Origin: Cymbidium sinense
Lineage: Eukaryota; Streptophyta; Magnoliopsida; Asparagales; Orchidaceae
Reading direction: 5' to 3'
DNA: 64,000 nucleotides
NCBI GenBank assembly: GCA_021442155.1
Contig: CM038229.1
Span: 71,444,443 to 71,508,442 of the forward strand
The notes under the pieces are model-generated. The model ran no database searches. It was not told where the DNA came from and saw nothing but the letters and a program-made list of their open reading frames with translations. Positions 20,341 through 31,999 of this stretch are shown here, piece after piece. The position numbers were made by a program, and so were the translations under genes. Positions within the stretch are counted from its first letter, which is position 1. Each line of letters begins with the position of its first letter.

Positions 20341-21407
20341 TGATATGACACTAAAAATTTTACTAGTTGAAGCACGAATTTTGATATTGAAAATAATCTG
20401 AGTTTGAGTCGAGATTAGCCCGGATCAAGTGCTTAAAATATAATTGAAAACTTTGAGATATTAGTCAAGTCTCTAAATAGCTCCTAAATATGGAGTGTTT
20501 ATAGTCAAATCGATTGTCTTGACAAGGAGGACCTAACAAGCCAACATCTCTTGATTCTCACTTCATTTGAGCATTTAAATATTTAAAATACATGAGATGA
20601 TCAAATGAATCATTTTGAGTCATCTGATGGAGTGGTTTGGATTTTGCATGAATTTAAAGAAACGCCACTCATCTAATCTATAAATAACTCCTCATTTTTT
20701 ATATGAGAGGCCCCAAAGCTAAAGGAAGAAAGAGCTCTGAGGCTTGAATAATCTCTAAGCATAATCGCGCCACAAGTTAACGGTCACCGACCATCGCCGT
20801 CGGCCACCACTGCCGGTCCTTCCTCGTTGCCGCCATATCGCCATGCCATTGCCGACCACCACCATCGATCACCGCTCGACCACCACCATCGATCGCTGAT
20901 AACTGTTGTTGGTCACCACGCCGCCAATCGCGCCATCGCCATCACCGCCATCGCCGCCGCGCCATCGCTTTCGCCGCCGTTGACCAAGATCGGTCCGCCA
21001 CCGCTAACGCTTCCGGTCTCGCCGACCCGCCATCGGTTGCCAACCACGCTATTACTATTGATTGCCGCCATCACAGATCACCACCGCAATCACCACTCGA
21101 CGCTGTGATCATCAGCTACATTCACTATCATCGATTACAAACAATCAGTTAACTACTGCTGATACGTTGTTATCTGATTCGGATTCCGGGTCGCTTTCAC
21201 ATACAACTTTATAATCCCATTATCGAGAAAACTTAAACTTTATACTAAAAAGCAGATATATAGTGAAACATTTTTACTAGGCTAGGCCTAGTAGTTTTTT
21301 TCCCTATTTTCAAGATTTTTTCACCTAAAAATCCTGGAGTTCTTGCTCTCTCTTCAAATATCTATGCGTGTGCTGAATTTCTCAACAAGGTTGAGGCGCA
21401 AAATTTT
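20341..21407 (+). mobile_element. Solo LTR, family copy 2 (first part; last about 35 bp at 24812-24846)
   Basis: It starts TGATATGACACTAAAAATTT and keeps all LTR blocks up to 'ggttgaggcgcaaaatttt', where a second element of the same family begins. The missing tail ('gttttattctatcgcaactg' to 'cctgca') is found after that element, at 24812-24846, and matches the tail of copy 1. The His-rich frame at 20827-21108 is from the CCACCG block. Confidence 0.75.
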
Positions 21408-22300
21408 TGATATGACACTTAAAATACTACTAGTCGAAGCACGAATCTTGATGTTAAAAGCAAGCTGATCCGAAATTGAAACTGGTCGAGATCAAGCTCT
21501 TAAAATATCCTTGGAAACTTTGGATATCAGTTAAATCCCTAAATAGCTCTCAAATATGAAGTGTTTATAGTCAAATCGAGCGTCTCGACGAGTCGGTTCC
21601 AACAAGCCAAAGATCTTACAATTCCAACTTCATTTGAGCATTCAAATGCACAAAATACATCATATGATCAAGGGAATCATCATGAGCCGTCCGATGCAGA
21701 GTGGTTCGAATTTTGCATGTATTTACAGAGACGCCACTCCTCCAATCTATAAATAACCCCTCATTCCTCATATAAGGGAGGTGAAGTAAGAGAGAGGAGA
21801 GAGCTCTAAAGATCCTCCAAGCACATAGTGCCCCGATTGTCAACCACCGGCCCGTCGCCGTCAGCCGTTGATCCTGCCATCATCAATCTCGTGGTCTCCA
21901 TCATCATGACATTCTGAGGTGTGATTATTCCTGCGTTCTGCCGGTGATTGTTCGCATTTACGCGATATTATTCCGCATTTTCACGTGATTGCTCGCCGCA
22001 GTTCACCATCATCTGCTACCTACCAATTTACCACATCATTGTCACATAGCTGTTGTTCCTTTCTCATACACAATTCTATAATCCCGGTATCGGGAAGATC
22101 TTGTACTCTGAAATAGATACATAATGGAAGCTTTTTACTGGGCTAGACCTCATGGTTTTTCCCTCTTTTCGAGATTTTCCACGTAAAAATTCTGGAGTTT
22201 TATTATTCACACTTTTTATACCTGTGTGTGTGTGCTGGATTTCATAACGAAACTAAGGCGAAAACTTTTACTCTACCGCAACTGGTTTTCTAGCATGCAA
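21408..22300 (+). repeat. 5' LTR of the nested non-coding element
   Basis: Starts TGATATGACACTTAAAATAC and ends ctagcatgCA, just before the PBS. Aligns throughout with 23952-24811. Confidence 0.82.
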
Positions 22301-22305
22301 TAGTT

Positions 22306-22322
22306 TGGCGCCGTCTGTGGGA
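22306..22322 (+). promoter_or_regulatory. Primer-binding site
   Basis: TGGCGCCGTCTGTGGGA lies five bases after the LTR end. It is a form widely seen after the 5' LTR of plant gypsy-like elements, where a tRNA 3' end pairs to start reverse transcription. The tRNA identity is not claimed. Confidence 0.8.
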
Positions 22323-22649
22323 AACTAATTCCCATTATATCATCTTGTATGGTGACCAAGTTCCCTAACAAGATCAAAACCACTATCGAGATGTAGCATT
22401 TCAAGCTTTTAAGGAGCGCAAGCAAAGAATGAAGATTCATCAAACTTCGTTCCTTCAGATTTTGTCAAAAATTGGGGGGCAAATCTTAATCTCAAAAAAT
22501 TATCCAAATCGATATTCTGGATATCTAATTGATTATCAATTCGAGAAGCAAGTCAGTAATACTAATGAAAAAGGCCAAGGTTAAGGAGCAACTTTGGCTA
22601 CAACCACAAACGGATGTTTTAATCCTCTTCCATACGTTAATGTCATCGA

Positions 22650-23290
22650 AAGCAAAGATTCTCGACAAACAACCTAGGATAGGTCAAAAGGTCCTTGGTG
22701 AACTTCCTACCTCTTCCATACAAGTTAACGCCATCGAGCAAAGACTCGACAAACAACCTAGGATCAAAAGGTTGGTGGACTTCCTACGACCTCTTCCATA
22801 GTTAACGCCATCGAGCAAAGACTCGACAACCAACCTAGGATAGGTCAAAAGGTCCTTGGTGGACTTCCTACGACCTCTTCCACACAGGTTAACGTCATCG
22901 AGCAAAGACTATGACAAATAACTTAGGATAGGTCAAAAGGTCCTTGGTGGACTTCTTACGACCCCTTCCATACAGGCTAACGTCATCGGGTAACACTCTG
23001 ACAAACAACCTCGGATGGGTCAAAGATCCTTAGCGGATTCAATTCAACCTCTTATATATAGGTTAACGTCATCGAGCAAACACTATGACAAATAACCTCG
23101 GATAGGTCAAAACTTTGTACCTACTCTACACAGGTTAACGTCATCGAGCAAAGACTCTGACCAACAACCTCGGATAGGTCAAAAATTCTCAGCGGATTCA
23201 ATTCAACCTCTTCTATACAGGTTAATGTCATCGGATAATACTCTGACAAACAACCTTGGATGGTCCGACGGCTAGTTGACGCCTCTTTCG
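22650..23290. repeat. Internal tandem array, 75-90 bp unit, about eight copies
   Basis: Each unit contains 'gacaaacaacctaggatagg', 'tcaaaaggtccttggtgga' (or a diverged version), 'cctcttccatacaggttaa' and 'cgtcatcgagcaaagactc'. Copies start near 22660, 22748, 22825, 22910, 23000, 23090, 23160 and 23248. The short frames on both strands here come from the array. Confidence 0.88.
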
Positions 23291-23905
23291 AGGAAAACTG
23301 AACAACGATGTAAGTACCTTGGGCCTTGATTACCTCAAACCCAAACGCGGTCACGAGGGTTGGCCCTCTTCGAGGGAAAACCGAACAATGATGTGGGTAC
23401 CTGATCGCTCCGAATGACCTTCTCTCAAGAAGAAGAGAAGGTGTTTTCTCCAGCCCTGGGGTTTTATAGACCCTTTAGGCAAAAGGGTAAAATCATCAAA
23501 ACCGCCCAAAATCATGAAAATTTTGTCATGCGCATGCCGCTTCATCGCCTGGCGCTCCATGTTAACTGCTTCCTGCGATCGCCACGCATGCGCTTCGGCC
23601 GTCGCAGGTACGCTCACCCATCGACCGCGTGTCGCTCGCGACCAACCACCGAGCTGCCCCTACATGGTGCGCTGGCGCTTGCATGTATGCCACGGTGCAT
23701 CGCCCATCATGGCGCTCATGGCCACCGGATTGGTTCTTAACCTCGAAATTTCACGCTCGCACATATCTTTACATATTTGTGGCTGTGCATCTGCTTCCGT
23801 AGTCGTAAGCTTGTGCTTATATGAAGATCTGTTCTCTCAAAATGTGTGGTTAATGGACCTGCAGATTTCATTGAAGAATTTGCTATTTTCAAGTATTTGA
23901 CATAT

Positions 23906-23940
23906 ATTTTTGGATGATTGAGATAATGTCATCCAAAAAT
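23906..23940. repeat. Perfect 12-bp inverted repeat before the polypurine tract
   Basis: ATTTTTGGATGA (23906-23917) and TCATCCAAAAAT (23929-23940) are exact reverse complements with an 11-base loop. The polypurine 'aggagggcaa' and the 3' LTR follow at once. Confidence 0.85.
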
Positions 23941-23951
23941 AGGAGGGCAAC

Positions 23952-24811
23952 TAATATGGCACTTAAAATAGTACTAGTCGAAGCATGAATCTTGATGTTA
24001 AAAGCAAGCTGATCCGAAGTTGAAACTGGTCGAGATCAAGCTCTTAAAATATCCTTGAAACTTTGGGATATCAGTTAAATCCCTAAATAGCTCTCAAATA
24101 TAAAGTGTTTATAGTCAAATCGAGCGTCTCGACGAGCCGGTTCCAATAAGCCAAAGATCTTACAATTCCGACTTCATTTGAGCATTCAAATGCACAAAAT
24201 ACATCATATGATCAAGGGAATCATCACGTCCGTCCATGAGAGGAGTGGTTCGATTTTTGTATTTACAGACGCCACCTCCACCTATAAATACTCTCATTCC
24301 TCATATGAGGGAAAGGAGAGAGAGAGAGCTCTAAAGATCCTCCAAGTACAATCGCGGTTACCACCACTGACGGCCGTCACGGGCCGCCACCGCCGTTGAT
24401 CCGCTGCCGTCTAATCTCTCGCTCTGCCTCCATCATGATAACATCGCCAGGATTGTTCCCTGATTTCTACCACAATGATTGTTCTCTACATTTCGCCGAA
24501 TTGTTCCATGCATTTCTATCCCGACAGTTCGCATACCACCATCATCGCTACTAAAGAACGTTATAACCTCGATCATCATACATACGTTGTTCTTTCTCAT
24601 ACACAATTAATCCCAGATCGGAAGATCTTGTACTCAAAAGATACATAGTGAAAGTTTTTACTGTTAGACTATTGTTTTTCCTCTTTCGAAGTTTTTCACG
24701 TAGTAAAAATTCTGAGTTTTATTGTTCACACTTTTATACTCTGTGTGAGATTTCACAACTAAACCAAGTAAAAACTTTTACTCTATCACAAGGTTTTTAA
24801 AGACGCTAGCA
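23952..24811 (+). repeat. 3' LTR of the nested non-coding element
   Basis: Begins TAATATGGCACTTAAAATAG and ends gacgctagCA. It is less well preserved than the 5' LTR after about 24220, with many small deletions. Confidence 0.78.
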
Positions 24812-25236
24812 GTTTTATTCTATCGCAACTGATTTTATAACCTGCAAAATAAAAAATATATATATATATATATATATTTGAAATTATGTTTATATCTATA
24901 TAAAGCCGTGGAGCCAAAATGTTTTCTGAGTGGGGGGCATAAACTAAAAAATTTGAAAATATTTTAAATATTTTTTATTCTGATTTAAGACTATCCTATA
25001 TAATAAAACTTAAATATTTAAGAAATTTAAAGGATAAAGTTCAGCAAAAATAAATCTCCCTTTTTAAACAAAAACTTAAAATGAAGCAAGATAAACAATT
25101 AAAGAAATATAAAAAGAGCGATTTGTAGAGAAGAAGAAAAATAGTCTTAGAAAATAGTTAAAAACAATTTATTGTAAAGAATCAAATTAAAAATACTAAT
25201 TTAATTTAAAGTAAATTAGAAAAAAAACGTTAAATG

Positions 25237-25318
<82 letters not shown>
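25237..25318. repeat. (AT)n microsatellite
   Basis: About 80 bases of uninterrupted alternating T and A. Confidence 0.97.
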
Positions 25319-25320
<2 letters not shown>

Positions 25321-25599
25321 CTTAATGTGTGAAAAATAGTAAAAAAACATTAAATTGTAAGAAAAAATAATTAATATTATAAAAAATAAAAATGCATAAA
25401 TTAATATATTTATAAATAATTTTTTTTTGAGATATTTGAGCAAATTTAATCAAAAACTCACACACATCACTCATGTTCAAGGACTTGAACCTAAAATTTT
25501 TTGGTTGAAACCAAAGTTTTCAACCACTAGGCTAATGTGCGCACCACAAATATTTATTTATTTTCTCTATTCAGCAAATAATTTTTAAAATAAACATAT

Positions 25600-25600
<1 letters not shown>

Positions 25601-25648
<48 letters not shown>
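25601..25648. repeat. (AG)n microsatellite
   Basis: About 48 bases of alternating A and G. Confidence 0.97.
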
Positions 25649-25650
<2 letters not shown>

Positions 25651-27962
25651 TTAGCTAATAATTGGCTGAAAACATTCAAATAAAGTTTTATTTGTGTTTG
25701 ACCCCGTCAAGAAAATGTGCCAGGAATAAGTATTTAATATTAACTTATTTAACAAATGAATCAAACACAAGTGTCTTCCTCATGAACGATTTTTTTTTTT
25801 TTACAGCTTTATATAAAAAATTAGAATGAATCAAATTTATGCTTCCAAAAAGAGACTTAATATCTGTTAATCAATGTTTTTTAACGATTTAATAATACTC
25901 TTAATCAATACTAAAATAATAAATGACTGTTTCTTTAATTTTTTTTAAACGTGAAATTCTTTTACAGTTATCTCATAATATCTATACTATATCATCAAAA
26001 AGCTCACATATAACGCAAACCATCTTATTCTATAGGCTGGGAGTTTAAGTTTTCAATTAAGAGATTGCCTTATTTGAGGCAATATTCTGCTTACGTTGGA
26101 GTTCTAACTACACCGCTCCTGAAATTTGATAAACTGTAACGAGATTGTGTTTTAAGGAATTTGCGGGCAGTAAAATTATGTTTTAAAAAATTTGTGATGA
26201 AAAAATTATAATTTCTTGTAAGTACGATGATAGTCAGAAAATTATTATTTAATTTTTAAAAATAAAAAAATTTATAATGTTCATCACAATTTGTTTTAGA
26301 GTAGCTCCACTATGAATTTTTTATACAATTATAGCTATTTGAAGCAAACCTCAATTTCTTTCATATTTGATTTGTGCAAAATTATGAGAAAATTCTTTCA
26401 AAAATCCACCCCCACCCAAAAAAATGGCTCAGATATTTCTAATAAAGGGTAAATTTATTTCACCTGCATTCTTATTATTTTTTAAGTAAAATTTATATTT
26501 TCATTGACAAATGAAAATTATTAATAATTTAATTATATAAAAATAAAATAATATATCTTTTTTTTAAAAGCTTATGTTTAATTTCAATTATTTAGACTTT
26601 AGTTTTCCATAATTTAAAATTTTCAAAAATGTGTTTAATTTTAACGTATATTTTAAATTTAATAGTGTTCGGTAAATATATTTAAATTATACATACAAGT
26701 TTAATTTGTTATCTTAGTTTTAAAATAATAAATACGTAATTTTTCATAAAATAATATTTAGAAATAAAAAATAATAATATTTTCTATCGACGACTCCCCA
26801 TTTGTTTTAATATTAATCTAATAATTATTTTTTATCAAAAGTTGAATAAATCTTTTGTCATCTGATTTACAATTGTGCTGAACAGTACAAAGAGAACTTC
26901 CTAAATGCGTGGTTTTTAATTTGACACAAAAGCTTAGTCTTATGATTGATAACTGATCTTTTTTGTTTTTTTATATGAACTTATTTTTCAAGTATGATAT
27001 TAAATATAATATTTTCTTTTCTTCATAATCTTTCTCTTAAAAATTAAATTTGCTATCACTCACCCACAAATAATCATATATTTGTATATTATATAATAAT
27101 AATATGGATATGCTAAATCATTGCCATGTAGGTATATATTTGCTGTAATTGTGATACTAATATAAGTTAGTCCTTCTTGAAGTTTTTCTCGTCTTCTCTT
27201 TTATTTTTTATCATTTATTGTCTAAATGGTGCGAGAAGACAGATAGATTGAGATCCAATAATAATGAAAATGACCTCTCTCAATTGAGCCATATGTCAGT
27301 TCTGTTATCGAGATTAACAAAGTTTACAACTAGCTGCCCCAATGCATAATTGTATTTAAAATATTTTCTTAGTAAGTTTATGTTCATTTATATTTTTTTA
27401 AAATTATGTTTAATATTTATGCCATTAATATTTTTTAAATAAAAATATCTTTTTGTCACATTTTTATAAAAAGTTGAGACTAAAATATTTTGGCTTCTTT
27501 TGATTTGTTCTTTAATTTTTTTATTTAAAAAGTCATGATTAATTTGAAAAATATTGTTAGAAATTATAATTTTAGTTATGCACTTTTTTCGATATTTCTT
27601 GAATACATAAGCTGATAAATATAGCAACAATAAAGCAACGACAAGAAAAAAAAGTATACATCTATTGCATAAAATAAAATCTTAATTAATTTTCTAAATA
27701 ATCAAGTCATTTTTTTTAACAAAGATTGATTTGTCTCACTTTCAGCAGTTTGTGAATGGAAAGTCTCGGTTGGAGTGTTTGAATCAAATTTGATTATAAT
27801 GAATTTTGAAATTATTCATTTTTATATAAGTATAATAAAAGCTTGATTAATGATTTATTATACACATGGCAAATGTTTTCCATTGGAGAGTCGATCCTTT
27901 TGAAAAAGACAAGAATCTTCACTAATGCTTTAAGTTGCAATTTTAGTACCAGTTTCCATAAA

Positions 27963-28163
27963 CTAGCAGACAAAACTAATTACAGGTAGCACAGATTGAG
28001 TAAGACGGGGAACTTGGTTTTTAGTAACATCGCCACTCATTAAATTGAAGAGAGAGATTAACTTTGCTGTGCCATCTACAATGAAAAAACCTCCAGCAGT
28101 CCCTTGCATTTCTGCTAAGTCTCCCAATGGAGAGAGGTTTTTTCTAGAAAACCAAAAGACAAG
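27963..28163 (-). pseudogene. Unidentified coding-like fragment next to the chromovirus
   Basis: A minus-strand frame of about 67 codons ends at a stop at 27963. Its composition is protein-like (GDLAEMQGTAGGFFIVDGTA, then LISLFNLMSGDVTKNQVPRL), unlike the AT-rich surroundings. I do not recognise the family. The frame continues into the LTR at 28164, which cannot be original, so either an exon end lies near 28163 or the retrotransposon cut the gene. The opposite strand also has an open frame (28045-28248), so coding on this strand is an inference. Confidence 0.35.
28159..28163. repeat. Target site duplication of the chromovirus, left copy
   Basis: ACAAG here, GCAAG at 32909-32913; four of five bases agree. 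Confidence 0.7.
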
Positions 28164-28840
28164 TGTTATGGACCCAGACAGAGCTGCACACATCAACAGC
28201 ATAAGAGAAAGAAAAACTCCATCTTGGCTAAAAGACTTTATCCAATAAAACAAATAAAATAAATACATCTAATTACTTAAAGAAAAGGAGAGAATGCAGA
28301 TCGATAACTACATCAACAAGAATGTAAAAATAGAAGAAGAAATCAAGATCTCGATCGATAACACACCAACAAGATAACAGAATAACAAAAACTATGCAAG
28401 AAAATCAAGATCCAGAAAATAGAAACATGTAAAGCAAGAAAATAACAAACAGATCTAACAGAAAGTAGTTAGATCTACTGAAATGTAAATAAACTAGGCT
28501 ATAAATAAGCCTTGTAAAAAGACAGCAAACTAAGCAATAATATTGATCCTTCTGCATCTTCTTTTTCTTCTTCTTCCTTTTGGATAACTTCTCTTTCCCT
28601 CGGCAGAAACCCTAAAACCTTCTCCCAGCTCTTCCCTCTCGCTTCTCTCTCGAGTATTCTACCGTCAAGAGTCGAAATACGCTTTTGATTCCTTCCTCGA
28701 CAAGCTACGCGTTTCTTCCCCAGGAAGCTTCATCCAACGGGCGATAGAACGACGCGAAGAAATCAACAGACAGCTGAGATTAAATCCACGGTAGCATCCC
28801 TAAGTCAATTCAACGGCTAAGATACAATAGGGACGTATCA
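28164..28840 (+). repeat. 5' LTR of the chromovirus
   Basis: 677 bp, starts TGTTATGGACCCAGACAG and ends gacgtatCA. Contains 'ggctataaataagcc' near 28497-28511, a TATA-like element (32637-32651 in the other LTR). Confidence 0.9.
28497..28511 (+). promoter_or_regulatory. LTR TATA-box-like element
   Basis: The LTR sequence 'ggctataaataagcct' is kept in both LTRs (also near 32637) and lies about 340 bases before the LTR end, a plausible position for the element's promoter. Confidence 0.6.
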
Positions 28841-28878
28841 TTGGTGCACTCCCTGAACCTCCAGTCCTACAAGAAATA

Positions 28879-29654
28879 ATGGCAGACGGCACAAGACACG
28901 CAACTAAAACATTGGAAGAATGTGTGCGAAGATTGAATAAAAATGATGAACAGATGACATCAGTCACCATTATCTTGAATGAAGTATCAAGAAGACTATC
29001 AGCCATTGAAGATAAGCTGGAAAAATTAATTCAAGAACAACAATAAAAAAGTAAAGAATCACAGGTATGTAACTCTAATCCTGTAGAATTTACTCCTCAA
29101 ATTAAATCATACAATCAAAATTCAAGACTAGTTAAAGTAGACATGCCTCGATTTAACGGAGAGAACCCAAAAGGATGGTTATTCAAGGCAGATCAATTCT
29201 TCCAATATTATAACCTTTCAGAAGAACAGAAGTTCATCATAGCATCAGTTTATATGGATGGACCTACTTTAAGTTAGTTCCAATGGATGCATCTCAATAA
29301 ACAACTACATTCTTGGCAAAATTTCAAAGAACAGGTAATACAAAGATTTGGACCTTCAGTATACAGAGATTTACATTGGCAATTAGTCAAATTACAGCAA
29401 AAAACATCAGTGCAAGAATTTATAATGAATTTGAAGAATTGACAAACCAAATTTCAGGAATCCCTCCTGAATTCTTACAAAGTTGCTTTGAATCTGGACT
29501 GAGACAAGACATTAAAAGGGAAGTCAAAGTATTACAACCAACTTCATTACAACAAGCCTTTCAACTAGTAAAATTAATGGAAGATAGATTAGCAGATGAT
29601 GTATATGTAGGAAGAACTTCACGTTTCAACCAAGCAACATCACTGAAACAATAA
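28879..29654 (+). pseudogene. gag of the chromovirus, broken
   Basis: The ATG at 28879 starts a coiled-coil-like segment (residues about 13-55, ending IEDKLEKLIQEQQ), then a stop at 29044. Reading continues beyond it with VDMPRFNGENPKGWLFKADQ and FFQYYNLSEEQK, a typical gypsy Gag core, then another stop near 29274, and from 29313 in other frames. The Gag part forms the virus-like particle in the cytoplasm. No zinc knuckle (CCHC) and no protease follow. The sequence passes directly from gag (near 29645) to the start of RT, so about a kilobase of usual sequence is missing. Confidence 0.85.
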
Positions 29655-30640
29655 GGGAAAGCACTAGCCCTTTTTCTTCACCAGCCCTGTTAATAAAGAA
29701 AAAAGATGAGACTTGAAAATTTTGTGTGGATTATAGGGCACTAAACAAAATCATCATTCCTGACAGATTTCTCATACCAACACCAGAGGAACTAATGGAT
29801 GAATTACATGGAGGAAATGTTTTTTCAAAGCTAGATTTGCGTTCAGGATACCGCCAAATAAGAATGACAGAGGAGGATATATACAAAATAGCCTTTAGAA
29901 CACATGAAGGACATTATGAATTCATAGCCATGCCATTTAAATTAACAAATGCACCCTCAACCTTCCAAGCTATGATGAATACAACTAAATTATTCCTACA
30001 TAAATTTGTGTTAGTATTCTTTGATGATATTTTAATCTACAGTCCCACCATTGAGCAACATCAACAACATCTACAAGTAGTTCTGAAGAAATTGAAATAA
30101 CAAGCATTGTTTATCAAACCGTCCAGATGCTCATTCATCCAGGAAAGAATAGAATATTTAGGCCATATATTGTCAGCTCAAGGAATAGAAGTAGATCAAA
30201 AGAAAATTGAAGCAGTACAATCATGGCCAGTTCCAACTTTAGTGAAATAGCTAAGAGGATTCTTGGGTTTAACAGGGTATTATAGAAAATTTGTAAGACA
30301 ATATTCAGCAATTGCTACACCATTAACATCACTTCTAGCTAAACAACAATTTCAGTGGTTAGAAGAAGCTCAAAAGGCATTCATACATCTAAAAGATGCT
30401 ATGGTATCCTTACCTGTATTAGCATTTTCAAATTTTTCTATACCTTTCATTGTAGAAACAAATACTTCAGGTATTGCAATAGGAGCAGTATTAATCCAAA
30501 ATAGCCATCCTATTGCATATTTGAGCAACAAATTATCTCCAACTTTAAAGGTCATCAACCTATGCAAGGAAACTATATACCATAACAGAAGCAGTGGGGA
30601 GATAGAGGCAATATCTGTTAGGCCACAAGTTCACCATTAG
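29650..30640 (+). pseudogene. Reverse transcriptase / RNase H of the chromovirus, broken
   Basis: RT begins near 29656 with IRESTSPFSSPALLIKKKDE, then a stop where the family has Trp (TGA at about 29714), then [27 protein letters not shown], and the catalytic FFDDILIYS near 30019-30045. A stop follows at 30098, then SFIQERIEYLGHILS-type connection sequence, and from 30263 GLTGYYRKFVRQYS and the RNase H start with FIVETNTSGIAIGAVL (the catalytic Asp of the usual D-A-S is replaced by N: ETNTSG). RT copies the RNA, and RNase H removes it from the hybrid. Four or more disabling changes are present. Confidence 0.9.
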
Positions 30641-31870
30641 AACAGATCAGAAGAGCTTAGAGAACTAATGCAACAAATAATTCAGACACCAGAACAACAA
30701 AGATTCTTAATCAAACTCCTAAGCTTTGATTATACAATAGAATACAAACTAGGTATCATAAACAAAGTAGTTGATGCATTATCCTGCAAGAATTATAGTC
30801 CAGAAGATCAATCTACAATAGACAGCTCAAAATCTCTACTTATCAGAGTTTCTATGTTTACACCAAATAATTCAACTCTTTAATACAACAAATTAAAGAT
30901 GAGACACAAGTTATTCTTGAATTACAACAGCTCTATCAGCAGATAACATAAAACTCAGAGTTTTTTCCAAAACACAGAGTTTTCAATGAATTAGTATATT
31001 ACAAAAATAGAATTATAATAGCAGCAGAATCAGAAGTAAGAATCACCATCATGAGAGAACTACATCATCACCAGTAGGGGGTCATTGTGGAATAAAGAGA
31101 ACATTAATAAGAGTAACTCAATAATTTTATTGAAAAAAATGAAGCAAGACATTCAGCAATTTATATCCACCTGCCCCATATGTCAACAAGTGAAATATGA
31201 CAACCGGAAACCTACTGGGCTATTGCAACCATTGCCTATACCATCAGCTATTTGGGAGGAACTCTCAATGTATTTTATCACAGGATTACCCAAATCTCAT
31301 AATAAAATTGCTATCTTAGTGGTTGTAGTTAGACTCTCTAAGTATGCACATTTTTCAGCCTTCCACACCAATTTTTCAGCAACATCTATTGCTCAAATTT
31401 TTATTTCAGACATATGCAAACTCCATGGTATACCACAGAATATAGTATCAGATAGGGATCCTATCTTTATGAGTAATTTCTGGCAAGAATTATTTAGGTT
31501 GTGGAACTACACTCAGTCATAGCAGCTCATATCATCCCCAATCAGATGACCAAATAGAAGTCACTAACAGGACATTAGAACAATACCTTAGGAGCTATGT
31601 ACTAGAGACACCAAAGAATTGATTACAGTTTCTATCATGGGCAGAATTTTCCTACAACACATCAGTAAACACCTCTGCAAAGATGACTCTTTTTCAAATA
31701 ATTTATGCCAGACTTTCACCTACAATCATACCTTACATCTGTAATACATCTAATAACACAGATATAGACACATTGTTGCAACAAAGAGACAAAGTACTTC
31801 AACAAAAAGAGAATTTACAGAAGCTCAAAAATGCAAATGACTAAAAGAAAGGAACTCCAATTCCATACAT
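30640..31870 (+). pseudogene. RNase H tail and integrase of the chromovirus, broken
   Basis: 30668-30883 continues RNase H (QQRFLIKLLSFDYTIEYKLG ... VVDALSCKN, normally ...ADALSR). A zinc-binding region is present in traces near 31045-31100 and as FISTCPICQQVK near 31162. The integrase core has ELSMYFITGLPKS (family: MDFI.GLP.S, with Asp replaced), IFISDICKLHGIPQNIVSDR near 31400, and NTSVNTS. The second catalytic acid in VSDRDPIF is intact. A frame break follows at about 31520. The enzyme would join the DNA copy to the chromosome in the nucleus. Confidence 0.87.
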
Positions 31871-31999
31871 GATTTGGTGTTAGTAAAATTACAACCTTAC
31901 ACAAACTCGATATCTTACTCAAAATTACAAAGACAATACTATGGACCTTTAAAATTAGGAAGATATGGCATATAAAGTGGAACTTAAATAGCAAAGATC

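Larger units (their letters stand above)
21408..24811 (+). mobile_element. Non-autonomous LTR retrotransposon nested in solo LTR copy 2
   Basis: 5' LTR 21408-22300 (893 bp), PBS-like TGGCGCCGTCTGTGGGA at 22306-22322, an internal region of about 1.65 kb without any pol or gag domain, a purine-rich 'aggagggcaac' before 23952, and 3' LTR 23952-24811 (860 bp). Five bases before the element (atttt) and after it (gtttt) agree at four positions, as expected for a target duplication. The internal region holds a tandem array and no coding frame, so copying must have relied on proteins from another element. Confidence 0.82.
24847..27960. other. Very AT-rich DNA, no gene recognised
   Basis: It contains microsatellites (listed separately) and long A/T runs. 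Minus-strand frames at 25216-25443 and 27388-27630 are AT-codon artefacts (Ile/Tyr and Lys/Asn rich). I see no conserved domain, RNA gene or element terminus. Confidence 0.6.

Noticed and set aside
19142..21108. Open frames rich in His and Pro (147, 79 and 93 residues)
   Set aside because: They arise from CCACCG-type repetition in LTRs, are open in more than one frame, and differ between LTR copies.
25216..25443. Ile/Tyr repeat frame
   Set aside because: It comes from an (AT)n microsatellite; the same applies to frames around 33285-33361.
24847..27960. Matrix-attachment region or replication origin in AT-rich DNA
   Set aside because: AT-richness alone is not enough, and no specific motif cluster was identified.
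27700..28163. First exon of the aquaporin upstream of the chromovirus
   Set aside because: The plus-strand frame at 28045-28248 does not resemble a NIP N-terminus and runs into the LTR. The minus strand looks more protein-like.
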